A stretch of 64,000 bases of DNA from JL08 sp963765555 (GCA_963765555.1 CAVXWX010000003.1:558001-622000), one strand, 5' to 3'; positions 1 to 8,804 are shown, counted from the stretch's first letter. The notes: generated by a model from the sequence alone, not told the origin. Numbers and translations: made by a program.

Positions 1-1
1 A

Positions 2-184
2 ACGCGAATTCCTGTGATTGCGCGCGGCACAGTGCATTCCGTCGATGATATTTCGCGGCTGAAATACGTGTCCGGCATATCCGGAGCGATTGTCGGACGG
101 GCGTTGTTTGACAAGACAATAGACCTGAAAGAGGCGCTTGAACTTGCAAAGCCGCAGGCCGAACCGCTTGCCGCGTTCAAGTAG
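2..184 (+). CDS. hisA: HisA, 3' end only (phosphoribosyl-formimino-AICAR isomerase)
   Basis: This is the C-terminal 60 residues of the histidine-pathway TIM-barrel isomerase, cut by the left window edge. The reading frame starts at base 2 and ends with TAG at 182-184. It shows the final phosphate-binding strand and loop, with IPVIARGTVHSVDDI followed by SGAIVGRALFDKTIDLKEAL, which is the HisA pattern of Rhodobacteraceae. HisF is the closest alternative, but the GTVHS and GRALFD wording fits HisA better. The next gene, fabF, starts 168 bp downstream. No HisF or HisE gene follows inside the window, so this copy is either last in its operon or outside the main his operon. Confidence 0.75.
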   Translation, partial: TRIPVIARGTVHSVDDISRLKYVSGISGAIVGRALFDKTIDLKEALELAKPQAEPLAAFK

Positions 185-352
185 CGCCGGACCGAAGACA
201 CATCGGCGTAAGTCTGCGACATCCCTTTGGAAACGGGGGATTGCACTGTGGTTTGCGCCGGTCTTTGCCATCGGGTTTTGTGCCGCCTCTTGCCCCCGTG
301 CCCTTGGGCGGGGTAAGAGCGCAGGAACGTTAAATGTGTAAGAGGGCATTCC

Positions 353-1616
353 ATGCGCAGAGTAGTAGTTACGGGGCTGGGTCTGGTCACGCCACTGGCG
401 TCTGGCGTAGAAGAAACATGGAGCCGTCTGCTGGACGGTCAATCGGGCGCGGGAACGATCCAGCGTTTTGATGCCAGCCATCTGGCGACAAATTACGCCT
501 GCGAAGTGCCGCGCGGGGATGGCAGTGACGGAACATTCAATGCCGACGACTGGCTGGAGCCAAAAGAGCAGCGGAAAATCGATGATTTTATCCTGTTCGG
601 GATCGCAGCTGCGGAAATGGCCGTGCGCGATGCAGACTGGACGCCCGAGGACGAAGAAGACCGGTTGCGCACCGGCGTCATGATCGGTTCGGGCATCGGT
701 GGCCTGTCTTCGATCGCCGATACAGCAGTTCTGATCAAGGAACGCGGGCCGCGGCGCGTGTCGCCTTTCTTTATCCCCGGCGCTTTGATCAACCTGATTT
801 CCGGACAGGTCAGTATCCGCTACGGGTTTAAAGGGCCGAACCATTCGGTGGTGACGGCCTGTTCGACCGGCGCCCACGCCATTGGGGATGCCAGCCGTTT
901 GATCCAGCATGGCGACGCGGATGTGATGATTGCAGGCGGCGCCGAGGCGGCGATTTGCGAAATCGGCATTGCGGGGTTCAACGCCTGCAAGGCGCTGAGC
1001 ACGAAACGCGCGGACGATCCCAAGGCCGCCAGCCGCCCCTATGATACCGACCGCGACGGGTTTGTGATGGGCGAGGGCGCGGGGGTTGTCGTGCTGGAAG
1101 AATATGAACACGCCAAGGCGCGTGGCGCGCGCATTTATGCCGAAATACTGGGCTATGGCCTGTCGGGTGATGCCTATCACATCACCGCACCTTCGAGAAT
1201 CGGGCGAGGGTGGAGAGCGGTCAATGCGCGCCGCGCTGAAAAACGCAGGGCTGGAGCCGGCGGATGTGGATTACATCAACGCTCACGGCACCAGCACCAT
1301 GGCCGACACCATCGAACTGGGCGCTGTCGAGCGGATGATGGGCGATGCGGCCGCGAAAGTCACCATGTCATCCACCAAATCATGTACCGGCCACTTGCTG
1401 GGCGCGGCGGGTGCCATCGAGGCGATTTTTTCGATCCTCGCGATCCGCGATCAGGTGGCCCCGCCGACAATCAATCTGGACAATCCGGCAACCCAAACGC
1501 CCATTGATCTGGCCCCGAACGCCAAACGTGAACGCAAGATCGACGTGGCGCTGTCCAATTCCTTTGGATTTGGTGGCACCAACGCGTCGGTCGTTATCGG
1601 CAAAGCACCAAGCTGA
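353..1616 (+). CDS. fabF: FabF, beta-ketoacyl-ACP synthase II (apparent +1 frameshift)
   Basis: Condensing enzyme that elongates acyl-ACP with malonyl-ACP in fatty acid synthesis. Residues 1-280 are read from 353. The active-site cysteine is Cys170 in VVTACSTGAHAIG. The rest, with the catalytic histidines in YINAHGTST and CTGHLLGAAG, is read in the next frame. The switch is at about 1192-1207, where YHITAPS should run into a GEGGERSMRAAL segment. Removing one net base gives 420 residues, the usual FabF length. FabF is normally essential, so a sequence error is more likely than a pseudogene. The stop overlaps the mltG start as TGATG. No acpP gene lies directly upstream, which is unusual because acpP-fabF is the common order. 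Confidence 0.88.
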
Positions 1617-2771
1617 TGTGGCGCAGCGTCGCTTCGAACGGAATTACGTTTCTGGCGGTGGCCCTGTTCCTGCTGGGCGGCGTGATTTTATGGGGTAAAT
1701 CGCAATATACGGCAGAAGGCCCGTTGAGACCAGTCGATCTGTGTGCGGGTGGATCGCGGCAGCAATATGGATGTCGTAAGCCGCGATCTGGAAGCCCAGG
1801 GAGCCATCACCAGTGGCGCGATTTTCCGGCTGGGCGCGGATTATGCCGACAAGACCCAAGCGCTGAAAGCCGGCAGTTTTCTGGTCGATCCGAACGCATC
1901 TATGGCCGAAATCGTGGATGCGATTACACGTGGCGGTGCCAGCACCTGCGGCACCGAAATCGTGTATCGTGTCGGCGTGGCGAAACTGAATGTGCTGGTG
2001 CGCGAACTGGACCCGGCAACGAACCGGTTTATCGAACGGGCCGAATTCGACCCCTCGGAAGAGGCCGTGCCGGAGATTTACACCGAAACGAAATCGGACA
2101 GCGACACGCGCTATCGCATAGCCTTGGCCGAAGGCGTGACCAGCTGGCAGGTGGCGGAAAGCCTGAAGGCCATGGACGTGCTGGAAGGCGAGATTGCCGA
2201 GGTGCCCGCGGAAGGCATGCTGGCCCCTGACAGCTACGAAGTGGTCAAAGGCACGCTGCGCGAAGATGTACTGGCCCAGATGCAAGCGGTGCAGGCGGCC
2301 CGGATTGATGAAGTGTGGCAGAACCGGTCGGATGATCTTCCGATCGAAAGCCCCGAGGAAATGCTGATCCTTGCGTCGATCATCGAAAAGGAAACCGGCG
2401 TGGCGGAAGAGCGACGTCAAGTGGCCAGCGTTTTTGTGAACCGGTTGAATCAGGGCATGCGCCTGCAGACCGATCCGACGGTGATTTACGGTGTCACAAA
2501 CGGCAAAGGCGTTCTGGGACGTGGTTTGCGCCAGAGCGAATTGCGCGGCGATACGCCGTGGAACACCTATGTGATAGACGGGTTGCCGCCAACGCCGATT
2601 GCCAACCCGGGGCTGGCAAGCCTGCGGGCCGCAGTGGACCCTGATACAACCCCTTACGTGTTTTTTGTTGCGGACGGGACGGGCGGGCACGCCTTTGCCG
2701 AAACGCTGGATGAGCACAATCGCAACGTGGCGCGCTGGCGCGAGATCGAAGCCGAGCGGGCCAACAACTGA
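1616..2771 (+). CDS. mltG: MltG, endolytic murein transglycosylase (apparent +1 frameshift)
   Basis: YceG-like inner-membrane transglycosylase that cuts nascent peptidoglycan and is thought to end glycan strands. The N-terminus has one membrane helix (ITFLAVALFLLGGVILWG, about residues 9-26). A one-base shift at 1724-1728 moves the frame. Without that base, AEGPL continues directly into a DQSICVRVDRGSN segment, and the protein is 384 residues, normal for the family. The catalytic YceG region shows LILASIIEKETGVAEER and NRLNQGMRLQTDPTVIYG. Start and fabF stop overlap as TGATG, so the two are probably co-transcribed. The gene sits immediately upstream of the GTA cluster. Confidence 0.88.
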
Positions 2772-2796
2772 GCGCGGCGCACGGCGACAGGAAAGG

Positions 2797-2821
2797 CCCG
2801 TATTTGGGGCAAAAAGAAGCC
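2797..2821 (+). repeat. 25-bp intergenic repeat, copy 1
   Basis: This 25-base motif begins CCCGTATTT and ends GGCAAAAAGAAGCC. It recurs at 36883-36907 with 23 of 25 bases identical. Both copies lie shortly after the stop codon of a plus-strand gene (mltG here, the DUF924 gene there). Each can fold as two tiny stems (CCC/GGG and GGC/GCC). The function is unknown. It could be a mobile palindromic unit, an RNA processing signal or a transcript end. Confidence 0.5.
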
Positions 2822-2917
2822 AAAGCCCGCTTTTGAGGTTGGCCGGTTTATGGAAAAGAAATTAGGGTTTTGTTAATTATACCGAACGCTTAGAGTTGTG
2901 TCTTAAGGTGATCAGGC

Positions 2918-2946
2918 TTGACTTTGCGCACGGTATGGTGTAGCAA
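2918..2946 (+). promoter_or_regulatory. Candidate promoter of the GTA cluster
   Basis: A TTGACT box at 2918-2923 is followed after 17 bp by a weak TAGCAA at 2941-2946. It lies about 110 bp before the first GTA gene and upstream of the hairpin at 2977-3008. The -35-like box is good and the -10-like box is poor. In Rhodobacter the GTA promoter depends on the activator GafA, so a poor match to the housekeeping consensus would not be surprising. The call rests on position and one box. Confidence 0.3.
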
Positions 2947-2976
2947 ATCAGGGCAAGCTGGAAGATGTGTAACAAT

Positions 2977-3008
2977 GGTCGGCAGATGAAAATCTGGCGG
3001 CCTTTTTT
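2977..3008 (+). terminator. Intrinsic terminator or attenuator upstream of the GTA operon
   Basis: Stem arms GGTCGGCAGAT and ATCTGGCGGCC pair over 11 positions with one mismatch and one G-U pair around a GAAA loop, followed by six T. This is a classic Rho-independent terminator. It lies 206 bp after the mltG stop and 48 bp before GTA g1, and downstream of the best promoter candidate. It either ends mltG read-through or acts as an attenuator in the GTA leader. Confidence 0.7.
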
Positions 3009-3055
3009 CGTGTCTCTCGTGCGGGGATCATAACGCCTGAGAGGTATGATGCCAT

Positions 3056-3400
3056 ATGACAGTCAACACCCCGGATGAAGAAATTGCCCGACACGATGCG
3101 CTTTTGGCCCTGGCCAGAACCGCATTGTCGGACTTGGCGGCAGAATTCGAAAATCTGAAACAACAGATTCGATCCGGGGAGGATGCCAACCTTAAGGACG
3201 CTGCAACGAAACTGGCGGCTTTGGATGGTTGGCTGCGCAATTATGTAACTTTGGAGAACAGACTTGCAGAGCTTAGAAACAGACACAGAGGGCCGGATCG
3301 GGGCGGGCTTGCCCTTGACCTTGACCGCGCTCGATTTGAAATCGGGTGCCGACTGGCTCGTCTCAGAACCGCCCGCTGTCCGGGACGCGTTTCTGAATAG
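3056..3400 (+). CDS. GTA g1, small terminase-like protein
   Basis: A 114-residue protein matching ORFg1 of the Rhodobacterales gene transfer agent. It is mostly helical and charged, with HDALLALARTALSDL, LKQQIRSGEDANLKDA and LDGWLRNYVTLENRLAEL, and it ends with a conserved ALDLDRARFEI-type segment. In the Rhodobacter capsulatus GTA this position holds the small terminase (TerS) that works with the large terminase in DNA packaging. The start has GAGAGG ten bases upstream. The 3' end overlaps the terminase frame if the latter starts at 3264. Confidence 0.75.
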   Translation: MTVNTPDEEIARHDALLALARTALSDLAAEFENLKQQIRSGEDANLKDAATKLAALDGWLRNYVTLENRLAELRNRHRGPDRGGLALDLDRARFEIGCRLARLRTARCPGRVSE

Positions 3401-4682
3401 TTTGACCAAGGGAGAGCTTCTGGCTCTCCCTTTTTTGTTCGACTTCTGGGCGATGCCGCATCAGGTGCCGCCCGAAGGCGATTGGCGCACCTGGGTCATT
3501 CTGGGCGGGCGCGGTGCAGGCAAAACCCGCGCAGGGGCCGAATGGGTGCGCGCGCAGGTCGAAGGATCAACCGCTTTTGACAACGGCGCGTGCCGGCGCG
3601 TGGCGCTGGTGGGGGAAACCATCGAACAGGTGCGCGATGTCATGATTTTTGGCGACAGCGGGATCATGGCCTGTACCCCGCCCGACCGGCGACCCGAATG
3701 GCGCGCCACGAAGAAGGCGCTGATCTGGCCCAACGGGGCAGAGGCGCGGATTTATACGGCGCATGATCCCGAAGGGTTGCGCGGGCCGCAATTTGATGCG
3801 GCCTGGGTGGACGAACTGGCCAAGTGGAAGCGGGCGGAGGAAACATGGGACATGCTGCAATTTGCGTTGCGGTTGGGGCAGGTGCCGCGCCAGTGCGTGA
3901 CGACAACGCCGCGCAATGTGCCGGTGCTAAAGACGATCCTGAACGCGCCCAGCACAGTCAGGACCCACGCGCCGACCGAGGCGAACCGGGCCAATCTGGC
4001 CGAGAGTTTTCTGCAAGAGGTCAGGGCGCGCTATGCCGGAACGCGTTTGGGGCGGCAGGAACTGGATGGCGTATTGCTGGCTGATACCGAAGGGGCGTTG
4101 TGGAACAGCGCCGATCTGGAAGGGTGTCGCGCCAAGGCCGCACCAGATCTGGACCGGATTGTGGTGGCGATTGATCCGGCGGCGCGATCCGGCCCTGCAT
4201 CGGATGAATGCGGGATCGTCGTTGCGGGCGCGTACACGCAAGGGCCGGTGCAGGATTGGCGGGCCTATGTTCTGGCGGACTGCACTGTGGCCGCCGCAAG
4301 CCCGGCCCAGTGGGCCAAGGCCGCGATTGCCGCGATGGAAAGGTTTGGCGCCGACCGGCTGGTGGCCGAAATCAACCAGGGCGGCGACATGGTGGCCGAG
4401 GTGATCCGGCAGGTGGACCCGCTGGTGCCCTTCAAGGGGGTTCATGCCACAAAAGGCAAGGCGGCCCGCGCCGAGCCTGTCGCCGCGCTTTACGAGCAAG
4501 GGCGGGTTCATCATGTGGGTGCGGGGCTGGAGGCGCTTGAGGACCAGATGTGTCTGATGACGGCGCGCGGGTTTGACGGGCGTGGATCACCGGACCGCGT
4601 GGATGCGTTGGTGTGGGCCCTGCACGATCTGATCATCGAACCGGCGGCGCGGTGGCGCAGGCCGCGTGTGCGCACGCTTTAG
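3264..4682 (+). CDS. GTA g2, large terminase (packaging ATPase/nuclease)
   Basis: Motor that pumps host DNA into GTA heads. The Walker A motif GGRGAGKT is at residues 81-88, a Walker B-like FDAAWVDELAKW at about 178-189, and a coupling motif TTTPR at about 213-217. The C-terminal RNase H-like nuclease begins with VVAIDPAARSGP. Length is 472 residues from 3264. That start overlaps g1 by 137 bp and adds about 25 residues before the conserved SGADWL segment, so the true start may lie further in. No strong ribosome binding site settles it. Terminases in GTAs package nearly random host DNA by headful. Confidence 0.93.
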   Translation: MQSLETDTEGRIGAGLPLTLTALDLKSGADWLVSEPPAVRDAFLNSLTKGELLALPFLFDFWAMPHQVPPEGDWRTWVILGGRGAGKTRAGAEWVRAQVEGSTAFDNGACRRVALVGETIEQVRDVMIFGDSGIMACTPPDRRPEWRATKKALIWPNGAEARIYTAHDPEGLRGPQFDAAWVDELAKWKRAEETWDMLQFALRLGQVPRQCVTTTPRNVPVLKTILNAPSTVRTHAPTEANRANLAESFLQEVRARYAGTRLGRQELDGVLLADTEGALWNSADLEGCRAKAAPDLDRIVVAIDPAARSGPASDECGIVVAGAYTQGPVQDWRAYVLADCTVAAASPAQWAKAAIAAMERFGADRLVAEINQGGDMVAEVIRQVDPLVPFKGVHATKGKAARAEPVAALYEQGRVHHVGAGLEALEDQMCLMTARGFDGRGSPDRVDALVWALHDLIIEPAARWRRPRVRTL

Positions 4683-4699
4683 CGCTGTTGCGCACAGCG
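4683..4699 (+). other. Small hairpin after the terminase gene
   Basis: CGCTGT and ACAGCG (6-bp arms, 5-base loop) follow directly after the terminase stop. There is no T-run, so this is not a normal terminator. It lies in a 143-bp gap before the portal gene in which no gene is seen. It may affect mRNA stability or processing. Confidence 0.35.
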
Positions 4700-4825
4700 T
4701 CGTCCGGCGCACGGTGGCAGCGCCCGCAGGTGCAACGTGGTCTTTAGCGTTTGCGATGTATTCCTAAGCCAACCCGAAGAGGCAGCCGGATTCGGCAGGC
4801 CGGTGAGACAAAGGACATTTGACAT

Positions 4826-6013
4826 ATGGCATTCGATTTCTTCCGGCGCAGCCCTGCGCAGACTGTGCCAGAACAGAAGGCAAGCGCTGCGGGCGCAGTG
4901 GTTGCCCATTACAACAGCGGGCGCGTGGCATGGAGCCCGCGTGACACCGTATCGCTGACACGCAGCGGTTTTCTGGGCAATCCCGTCGGGTTCCGGGCGG
5001 TCCGGCTGATTGCGGAAGCCGCTGCCGCGTTGCCGATGATTTTGCAGGATGCCACCTGCCGCTATGACACACATCCGGTGTTGACCCTGATCCAAAGCCC
5101 CAACGCGGCACAAGGCCGCGCCGAACTGATGGAGGCGGTGTTCACGCAGGTTTTGCTGTCGGGCAATGGCTATGTCGAGGCGGTGACAGACGAAGCGGGT
5201 GTGCCGCGCGAGTTGCATGTGTTGCGATCCGACCGGATGTCGGTTGTGCCGGGTCCGGATGGATGGCCCGTGGCCTATGAATACGCTGTTGGCGGGCGAA
5301 AGCACCGGTTTGACGCAGAGCGATCGCCTTCGCCGATCTGCCACATCAAAAGCTTTCATCCGCAAGACGATCATTACGGGTTTTCGCCCCTTCAGGCGGC
5401 GGCGATGGCGCTGGATGTGCACAATGCGGCCTCGCGCTGGTCCAAGGCCCTGTTGGACAATGCGGCGCGCCCGTCGGGGGCGATTGTCTATCGCGGCAGT
5501 GACGGACAAGATTCCATGAGCAGCGATCAGTATGAACGATTGTTGAGCGAGATGGAAAGCCAGCATCAAGGTGCGCGCAATGCAGGCCGCCCCATGTTGC
5601 TGGAGGGGGGGCTGGATTGGAAGCCGATGGGATTTTCACCGTCGGATATGGAATTCCAGAAAACCAAGGAAGCCGCAGCGCGCGAGATCGCCTTGGCGTT
5701 CGGGGTGCCGCCGATGCTGCTGGGCATTCAGGGGGATGCGACCTATGCCAATTACCAGGAGGCACATCGCGCGTTCTATCGACTGACGGTCCTGCCGCTG
5801 GCGACACGCGTGGCCGCAACGCTGTCGGACTGGTTGGCGCAGTTTTCGGGCAGCACGGCAGAATTGCGCCCCGATCTGGATCAGGTGCCTGCGTTAAGCG
5901 CAGAGCGGGACGCGCAATGGGCCAGAGTTGGGAGTTGCACCTTTCTGAGCGACGCGGAAAAGCGCGCGCTGCTGGGGTTGCCTGCCATCGGCAGTGGTGA
6001 CGCGGATGGGTGA
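4826..6013 (+). CDS. GTA g3, HK97-family portal protein
   Basis: A 395-residue portal protein, the dodecameric ring through which DNA enters the GTA head. Family features are the early GFRAVRLIAEAAAALP segment, SGNGYVEAV, FSPLQAAAMALDVHNAASRW, and the late IALAFGVPPMLLGIQGDATYANYQEA motif typical of HK97 portals. It starts with ATG at 4826, 143 bp after the terminase stop. The 3' end overlaps the small g3.5 gene. No frameshift is seen. Confidence 0.92.
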   Translation: MAFDFFRRSPAQTVPEQKASAAGAVVAHYNSGRVAWSPRDTVSLTRSGFLGNPVGFRAVRLIAEAAAALPMILQDATCRYDTHPVLTLIQSPNAAQGRAELMEAVFTQVLLSGNGYVEAVTDEAGVPRELHVLRSDRMSVVPGPDGWPVAYEYAVGGRKHRFDAERSPSPICHIKSFHPQDDHYGFSPLQAAAMALDVHNAASRWSKALLDNAARPSGAIVYRGSDGQDSMSSDQYERLLSEMESQHQGARNAGRPMLLEGGLDWKPMGFSPSDMEFQKTKEAAAREIALAFGVPPMLLGIQGDATYANYQEAHRAFYRLTVLPLATRVAATLSDWLAQFSGSTAELRPDLDQVPALSAERDAQWARVGSCTFLSDAEKRALLGLPAIGSGDADG

Positions 6014-6233
6014 GGAGCGCTGGGGCTTTGAAAGCTTTGATTGCGCGCCGGGTCTGCGGCTGGAGGCGCATGAACGGGTTGCGCAACTGCATTACGACAA
6101 CATCAACAAGCGGCTGGATCGATTTGAAGAGCTGCTGGAGCGGCTGGAGCGGCGATTGTGGCTGGCGGTGTATGGCGTGGTGGCCGTTGTGCTGGCACAG
6201 GCGTTCAAATCAGTGCTGCTGGTGACATCATGA
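6006..6233 (+). CDS. GTA g3.5, small membrane-type protein
   Basis: A 75-residue protein at the position of ORFg3.5 in GTA clusters. A charged N-terminal half contains a short helical stretch (NKRLDRFEELLERLERR) that could form a coiled coil, followed by one hydrophobic segment (LAVYGVVAVVLAQAF). ATG at 6006 overlaps the portal stop. An in-frame start at 5994 would add four residues. The stop overlaps the next ATG as ATGA, showing tight translational coupling. The role in the particle is not established from sequence. Confidence 0.75.
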   Translation: MGEERWGFESFDCAPGLRLEAHERVAQLHYDNINKRLDRFEELLERLERRLWLAVYGVVAVVLAQAFKSVLLVTS

Positions 6234-6832
6234 CCGAAAGGACAGGCATGAACGAAGTTATGAAAGAGGGGTGCGAGATGGATCAGGACACCGGTTTGGA
6301 ACGGAAATTCGCGCGCTTCGGGTCTGCGCTGAACGTGACGGACGGGCGTGTGATTGAAGGCTACGCAAGTCTGTTCGGTGCCTGCGATACGGGCCAGGAC
6401 ATTGTGCAATCCGGTGCCTACGCCGCATCCTTGAAGGCCGCAAAACAAGCGGGGCGGCGGATCAAGATGCTGTGGCAGCACGATCCGTCCACGCCGATCG
6501 GGGTTTGGGAAGAGGTTCGAGAGGATGAACGGGGCCTGTATGTCAAAGGGCGGTTGCTGGAAACCGTTCAGAAGGGGCGCGAGGCAAGTGCTCTGATCGA
6601 GGCGGGCGCGATTGACGGCCTGTCGATCGGGTACCGGACTGTACGGGCACACAAGACACAGGCTGGCAAACGGGTGTTGAGCGAACTGGATCTGTGGGAG
6701 GTATCGCTTGTTACGTTTCCCATGCTGCCCAGTGCCCGCGTCGCGGCCAAGGCAGATCAGGTTACGGCGGACATGTTGCGCGCGTTGGCCGAGACATTTG
6801 ACAGCGCGCGACAGGATTTGGCGCGGCGCTAG
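6230..6832 (+). CDS. GTA g4, HK97-type prohead protease
   Basis: Serine protease of the herpesvirus/HK97 assemblin fold that trims the capsid N-terminus during head maturation. The catalytic histidine is probably in KMLWQHDPSTPIG and the serine in GAIDGLSIGYR, followed by ELDLWEVSLVTFPMLPSA, the standard family ending. The ATG at 6230 overlaps the g3.5 stop (ATGA) and gives 200 residues. ATGs at 6248 and 6278 each have a good Shine-Dalgarno sequence (AAAGGA and AGAGGGG), so translation may start there. Confidence 0.9.
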   Translation: MTERTGMNEVMKEGCEMDQDTGLERKFARFGSALNVTDGRVIEGYASLFGACDTGQDIVQSGAYAASLKAAKQAGRRIKMLWQHDPSTPIGVWEEVREDERGLYVKGRLLETVQKGREASALIEAGAIDGLSIGYRTVRAHKTQAGKRVLSELDLWEVSLVTFPMLPSARVAAKADQVTADMLRALAETFDSARQDLARR

Positions 6833-6862
6833 GGCTGCGATTGCAACACTAAACCAGACAGG

Positions 6863-8053
6863 ATGAAAACCATGAGCAAGACCGAGATCAAGGCTCGGAC
6901 CGGGGAAGATGTGTCTCCGGTTCGGGAAGTGAAGCAGGCAGTGGCGGGCTTTTTGAGCGACTTCAAAAGCTTCCAAACAGAAATTCACACGAAACTTCAA
7001 CAAACAGAAGAGCGATTGACTATGCTGGATCGAAAGACACTGACTGCGGCGCGTCCCCCATTGGCCGGTGCAACGCCCGAATATGCACCGCATCAAAAAG
7101 CGTTTGATGCCTATGTGCGCACCGGTGACGATGACGGATTGCGCGGGCTGGAAATGGATGTGAAATCCATGTCGACGGCCGTCAATTCCGATGGCGGATA
7201 TCTGGTGGACCCGCAAACAGCCGATACGATCAATTCGGTTCTGAAATCGACAGCTTCGATCCGGTCGATCGCATCGGTGGTGAATGTCGAGGCCACATCC
7301 TATGACGTTCTGGTCGATTATTCCGAGGTCGGCACCGGCTGGGCCACGGAAATGGCCGCGCTGACGGAAACGGCCACGCCGACCATTGACCGTATCACGA
7401 TTCCGCTGCACGAGTTGAGCGCGTTGCCGCGCGCCTCCCAGCGCCTGCTGGATGACAGTGCGTTTGACATCGAAGGCTGGTTGGCCAAACGCATTGCTGC
7501 GCAGTTTTCGCGGGATGAAGCGGCGGCCTTTATCAGCGGCGACGGGGTCGACAAGCCAAAGGGTTTTCTGACCCATACGGCCGTTGACAACGATGTCTGG
7601 GTTTGGGGCAATCTGGGATATGTCCCCACGGGTGAAGACGGCGATTTCGGCAACGTGAACGCGGTGGTTGATCTTGTCTATGCGCTTGGCGCGCAATACC
7701 GCGGCAACGCGTCTTTTGTGATGAATTCGAAGACAGCCGGTCTGGTGCGCAAGCTGAAAGACAACGACGGACGTTTCCTGTGGAGCGATGGTTTGGCGGC
7801 GGGAGAACCGGCGCGTTTGCTGGGGTATCCCGTGCTGATCGCCGAGGATATGCCGGATGTCGCAAGCGGGGCAACGGCGATTGCCTTTGGTGATTTTGCA
7901 TCCGGCTACACCGTTGCGGAACGCCCCGATCTGCGCATCTTGCGTGATCCGTTCAGTTCCAAGCCGCATGTTTTGTTTTACGCTACCAAACGTGTGGGCG
8001 GCGATGTAAGCGATTTTGCCGCGATCAAGCTGCTGAAATTCGCGATCTCGTAA
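6863..8053 (+). CDS. GTA g5, HK97-type major capsid protein
   Basis: A 396-residue capsid protein. Residues 1-75 are charged and helical (LSDFKSFQTEIHTKLQQTEE), which is the scaffold-like delta domain removed by the g4 protease. The HK97 fold follows, with SDGGYLVDPQTADTIN, IPLHELSALPRASQRLLDDS, SRDEAAAFISGDG and GFLTHTA. It starts at ATG 6863, or at ATG 6872 nine bases later. The gene is intact. A strongly structured spacer (8066-8168) follows it, which fits the need for far more capsid than other GTA proteins. Confidence 0.94.
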   Translation: MKTMSKTEIKARTGEDVSPVREVKQAVAGFLSDFKSFQTEIHTKLQQTEERLTMLDRKTLTAARPPLAGATPEYAPHQKAFDAYVRTGDDDGLRGLEMDVKSMSTAVNSDGGYLVDPQTADTINSVLKSTASIRSIASVVNVEATSYDVLVDYSEVGTGWATEMAALTETATPTIDRITIPLHELSALPRASQRLLDDSAFDIEGWLAKRIAAQFSRDEAAAFISGDGVDKPKGFLTHTAVDNDVWVWGNLGYVPTGEDGDFGNVNAVVDLVYALGAQYRGNASFVMNSKTAGLVRKLKDNDGRFLWSDGLAAGEPARLLGYPVLIAEDMPDVASGATAIAFGDFASGYTVAERPDLRILRDPFSSKPHVLFYATKRVGGDVSDFAAIKLLKFAIS

Positions 8054-8065
8054 AGAGGCGCGGGT

Positions 8066-8085
8066 AGGGCCGGGAAACCGGCCCT
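8066..8085 (+). other. GNRA-type hairpin after the capsid gene
   Basis: AGGGCCGG and CCGGCCCT pair perfectly over 8 bp around a GAAA tetraloop, 12 bases after the capsid stop codon. There is no T-run behind it, so full termination is unlikely. It is better placed to protect the capsid mRNA 3' end or to pause polymerase. Confidence 0.65.
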
Positions 8086-8168
8086 GGCGGACGCGTGCCA
8101 CAAGACCCCCAATTGTTGTCTAGCTGCTCCCCTCCGTCCGAGCAACAAGCGGGCGGCACGCGTCCGCC
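8086..8168 (+). repeat. 14-bp perfect inverted repeat with nested stems, between capsid and g6
   Basis: GGCGGACGCGTGCC at 8086-8099 pairs perfectly with GGCACGCGTCCGCC at 8155-8168. The 55 bases between them can fold further: TTGTTG with CAACAA, and CTC with GAG at the tip. Together with the hairpin at 8066-8085 this fills the only large gap (151 bp) between GTA head genes. The likely role is uneven expression of capsid versus downstream genes. Confidence 0.7.
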
Positions 8169-8204
8169 AATGGTGGAGGGGGTCCGGATTTTCGGAGAAA
8201 TGTC

Positions 8205-8804
8205 ATGATGTTAATCGAGGAAAACACAATGCCGGATGCGGCGTTGCCACTGGCCGAGTTCCGGGCGCATTTGCGGCTGGGTACCGGCTTTGGCGAGGAC
8301 AGTCTGCAAGAGCCTGTGTTGCGCGGCTTTTTGCGGGCCGCCATTGCCGCCGTCGAGGCGCGAACCGGAAAGGTTTTGATCACACGTGCCTTCACGTGGA
8401 CGTTGGCATCGTGGCGCGACCCGTTCGCTCAGGCTTTGCCGGTTGCGCCGGTTCGGTCGCTGACACGGATTGCATGTGTGGACCGTTCCGGCATCGCAGA
8501 GGATGTAGACGCGGGCCAATACCGGCTGGAGCAGGATACACACCGCCCCCGATTGCGCCCGAACGGGACTGTGCTGCCGATGATACCGCGTGATGGGTCG
8601 GTCGTGATCTATTTTGATGCGGGATACGGGCCGAACTGGCAGGACATTCCGTCCGACCTGTCGCAGGCGGTGCTGTTACTGGCGGCGCATTATTATGAAT
8701 TCCGCCATGAGACGACGTTGGGCAACGGATGCATGCCCTTTGGGGTGACCAGCCTGATCGCACGTTACAAGAATATGCGGCTGACAGCGGGGCGCGCGAC
8801 ATGA
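8205..8804 (+). CDS. GTA g6, head-tail connector (phiE125 gp8-like)
   Basis: A 199-residue adaptor protein that sits below the portal in GTA and related siphophage heads. It matches the phiE125 gp8 / TIGR02215-type family: LAEFRAHLRLGTGFGEDSL near the N-terminus, FLRAAIAAVEARTGKVL, and AVLLLAAHYYEFRHETT near the C-terminus. The start is ATG 8205 or the adjacent ATG 8208, with GGAGAAA just upstream. The stop overlaps the g7 start as ATGA. Confidence 0.86.
   Translation: MMLIEENTMPDAALPLAEFRAHLRLGTGFGEDSLQEPVLRGFLRAAIAAVEARTGKVLITRAFTWTLASWRDPFAQALPVAPVRSLTRIACVDRSGIAEDVDAGQYRLEQDTHRPRLRPNGTVLPMIPRDGSVVIYFDAGYGPNWQDIPSDLSQAVLLLAAHYYEFRHETTLGNGCMPFGVTSLIARYKNMRLTAGRAT

Noticed and set aside
2860..2930. 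CtrA-type TTAA-N7-TTAA site before the GTA
   Set aside because: Only single TTAA half-sites are present; the second half-site is missing at the required spacing.
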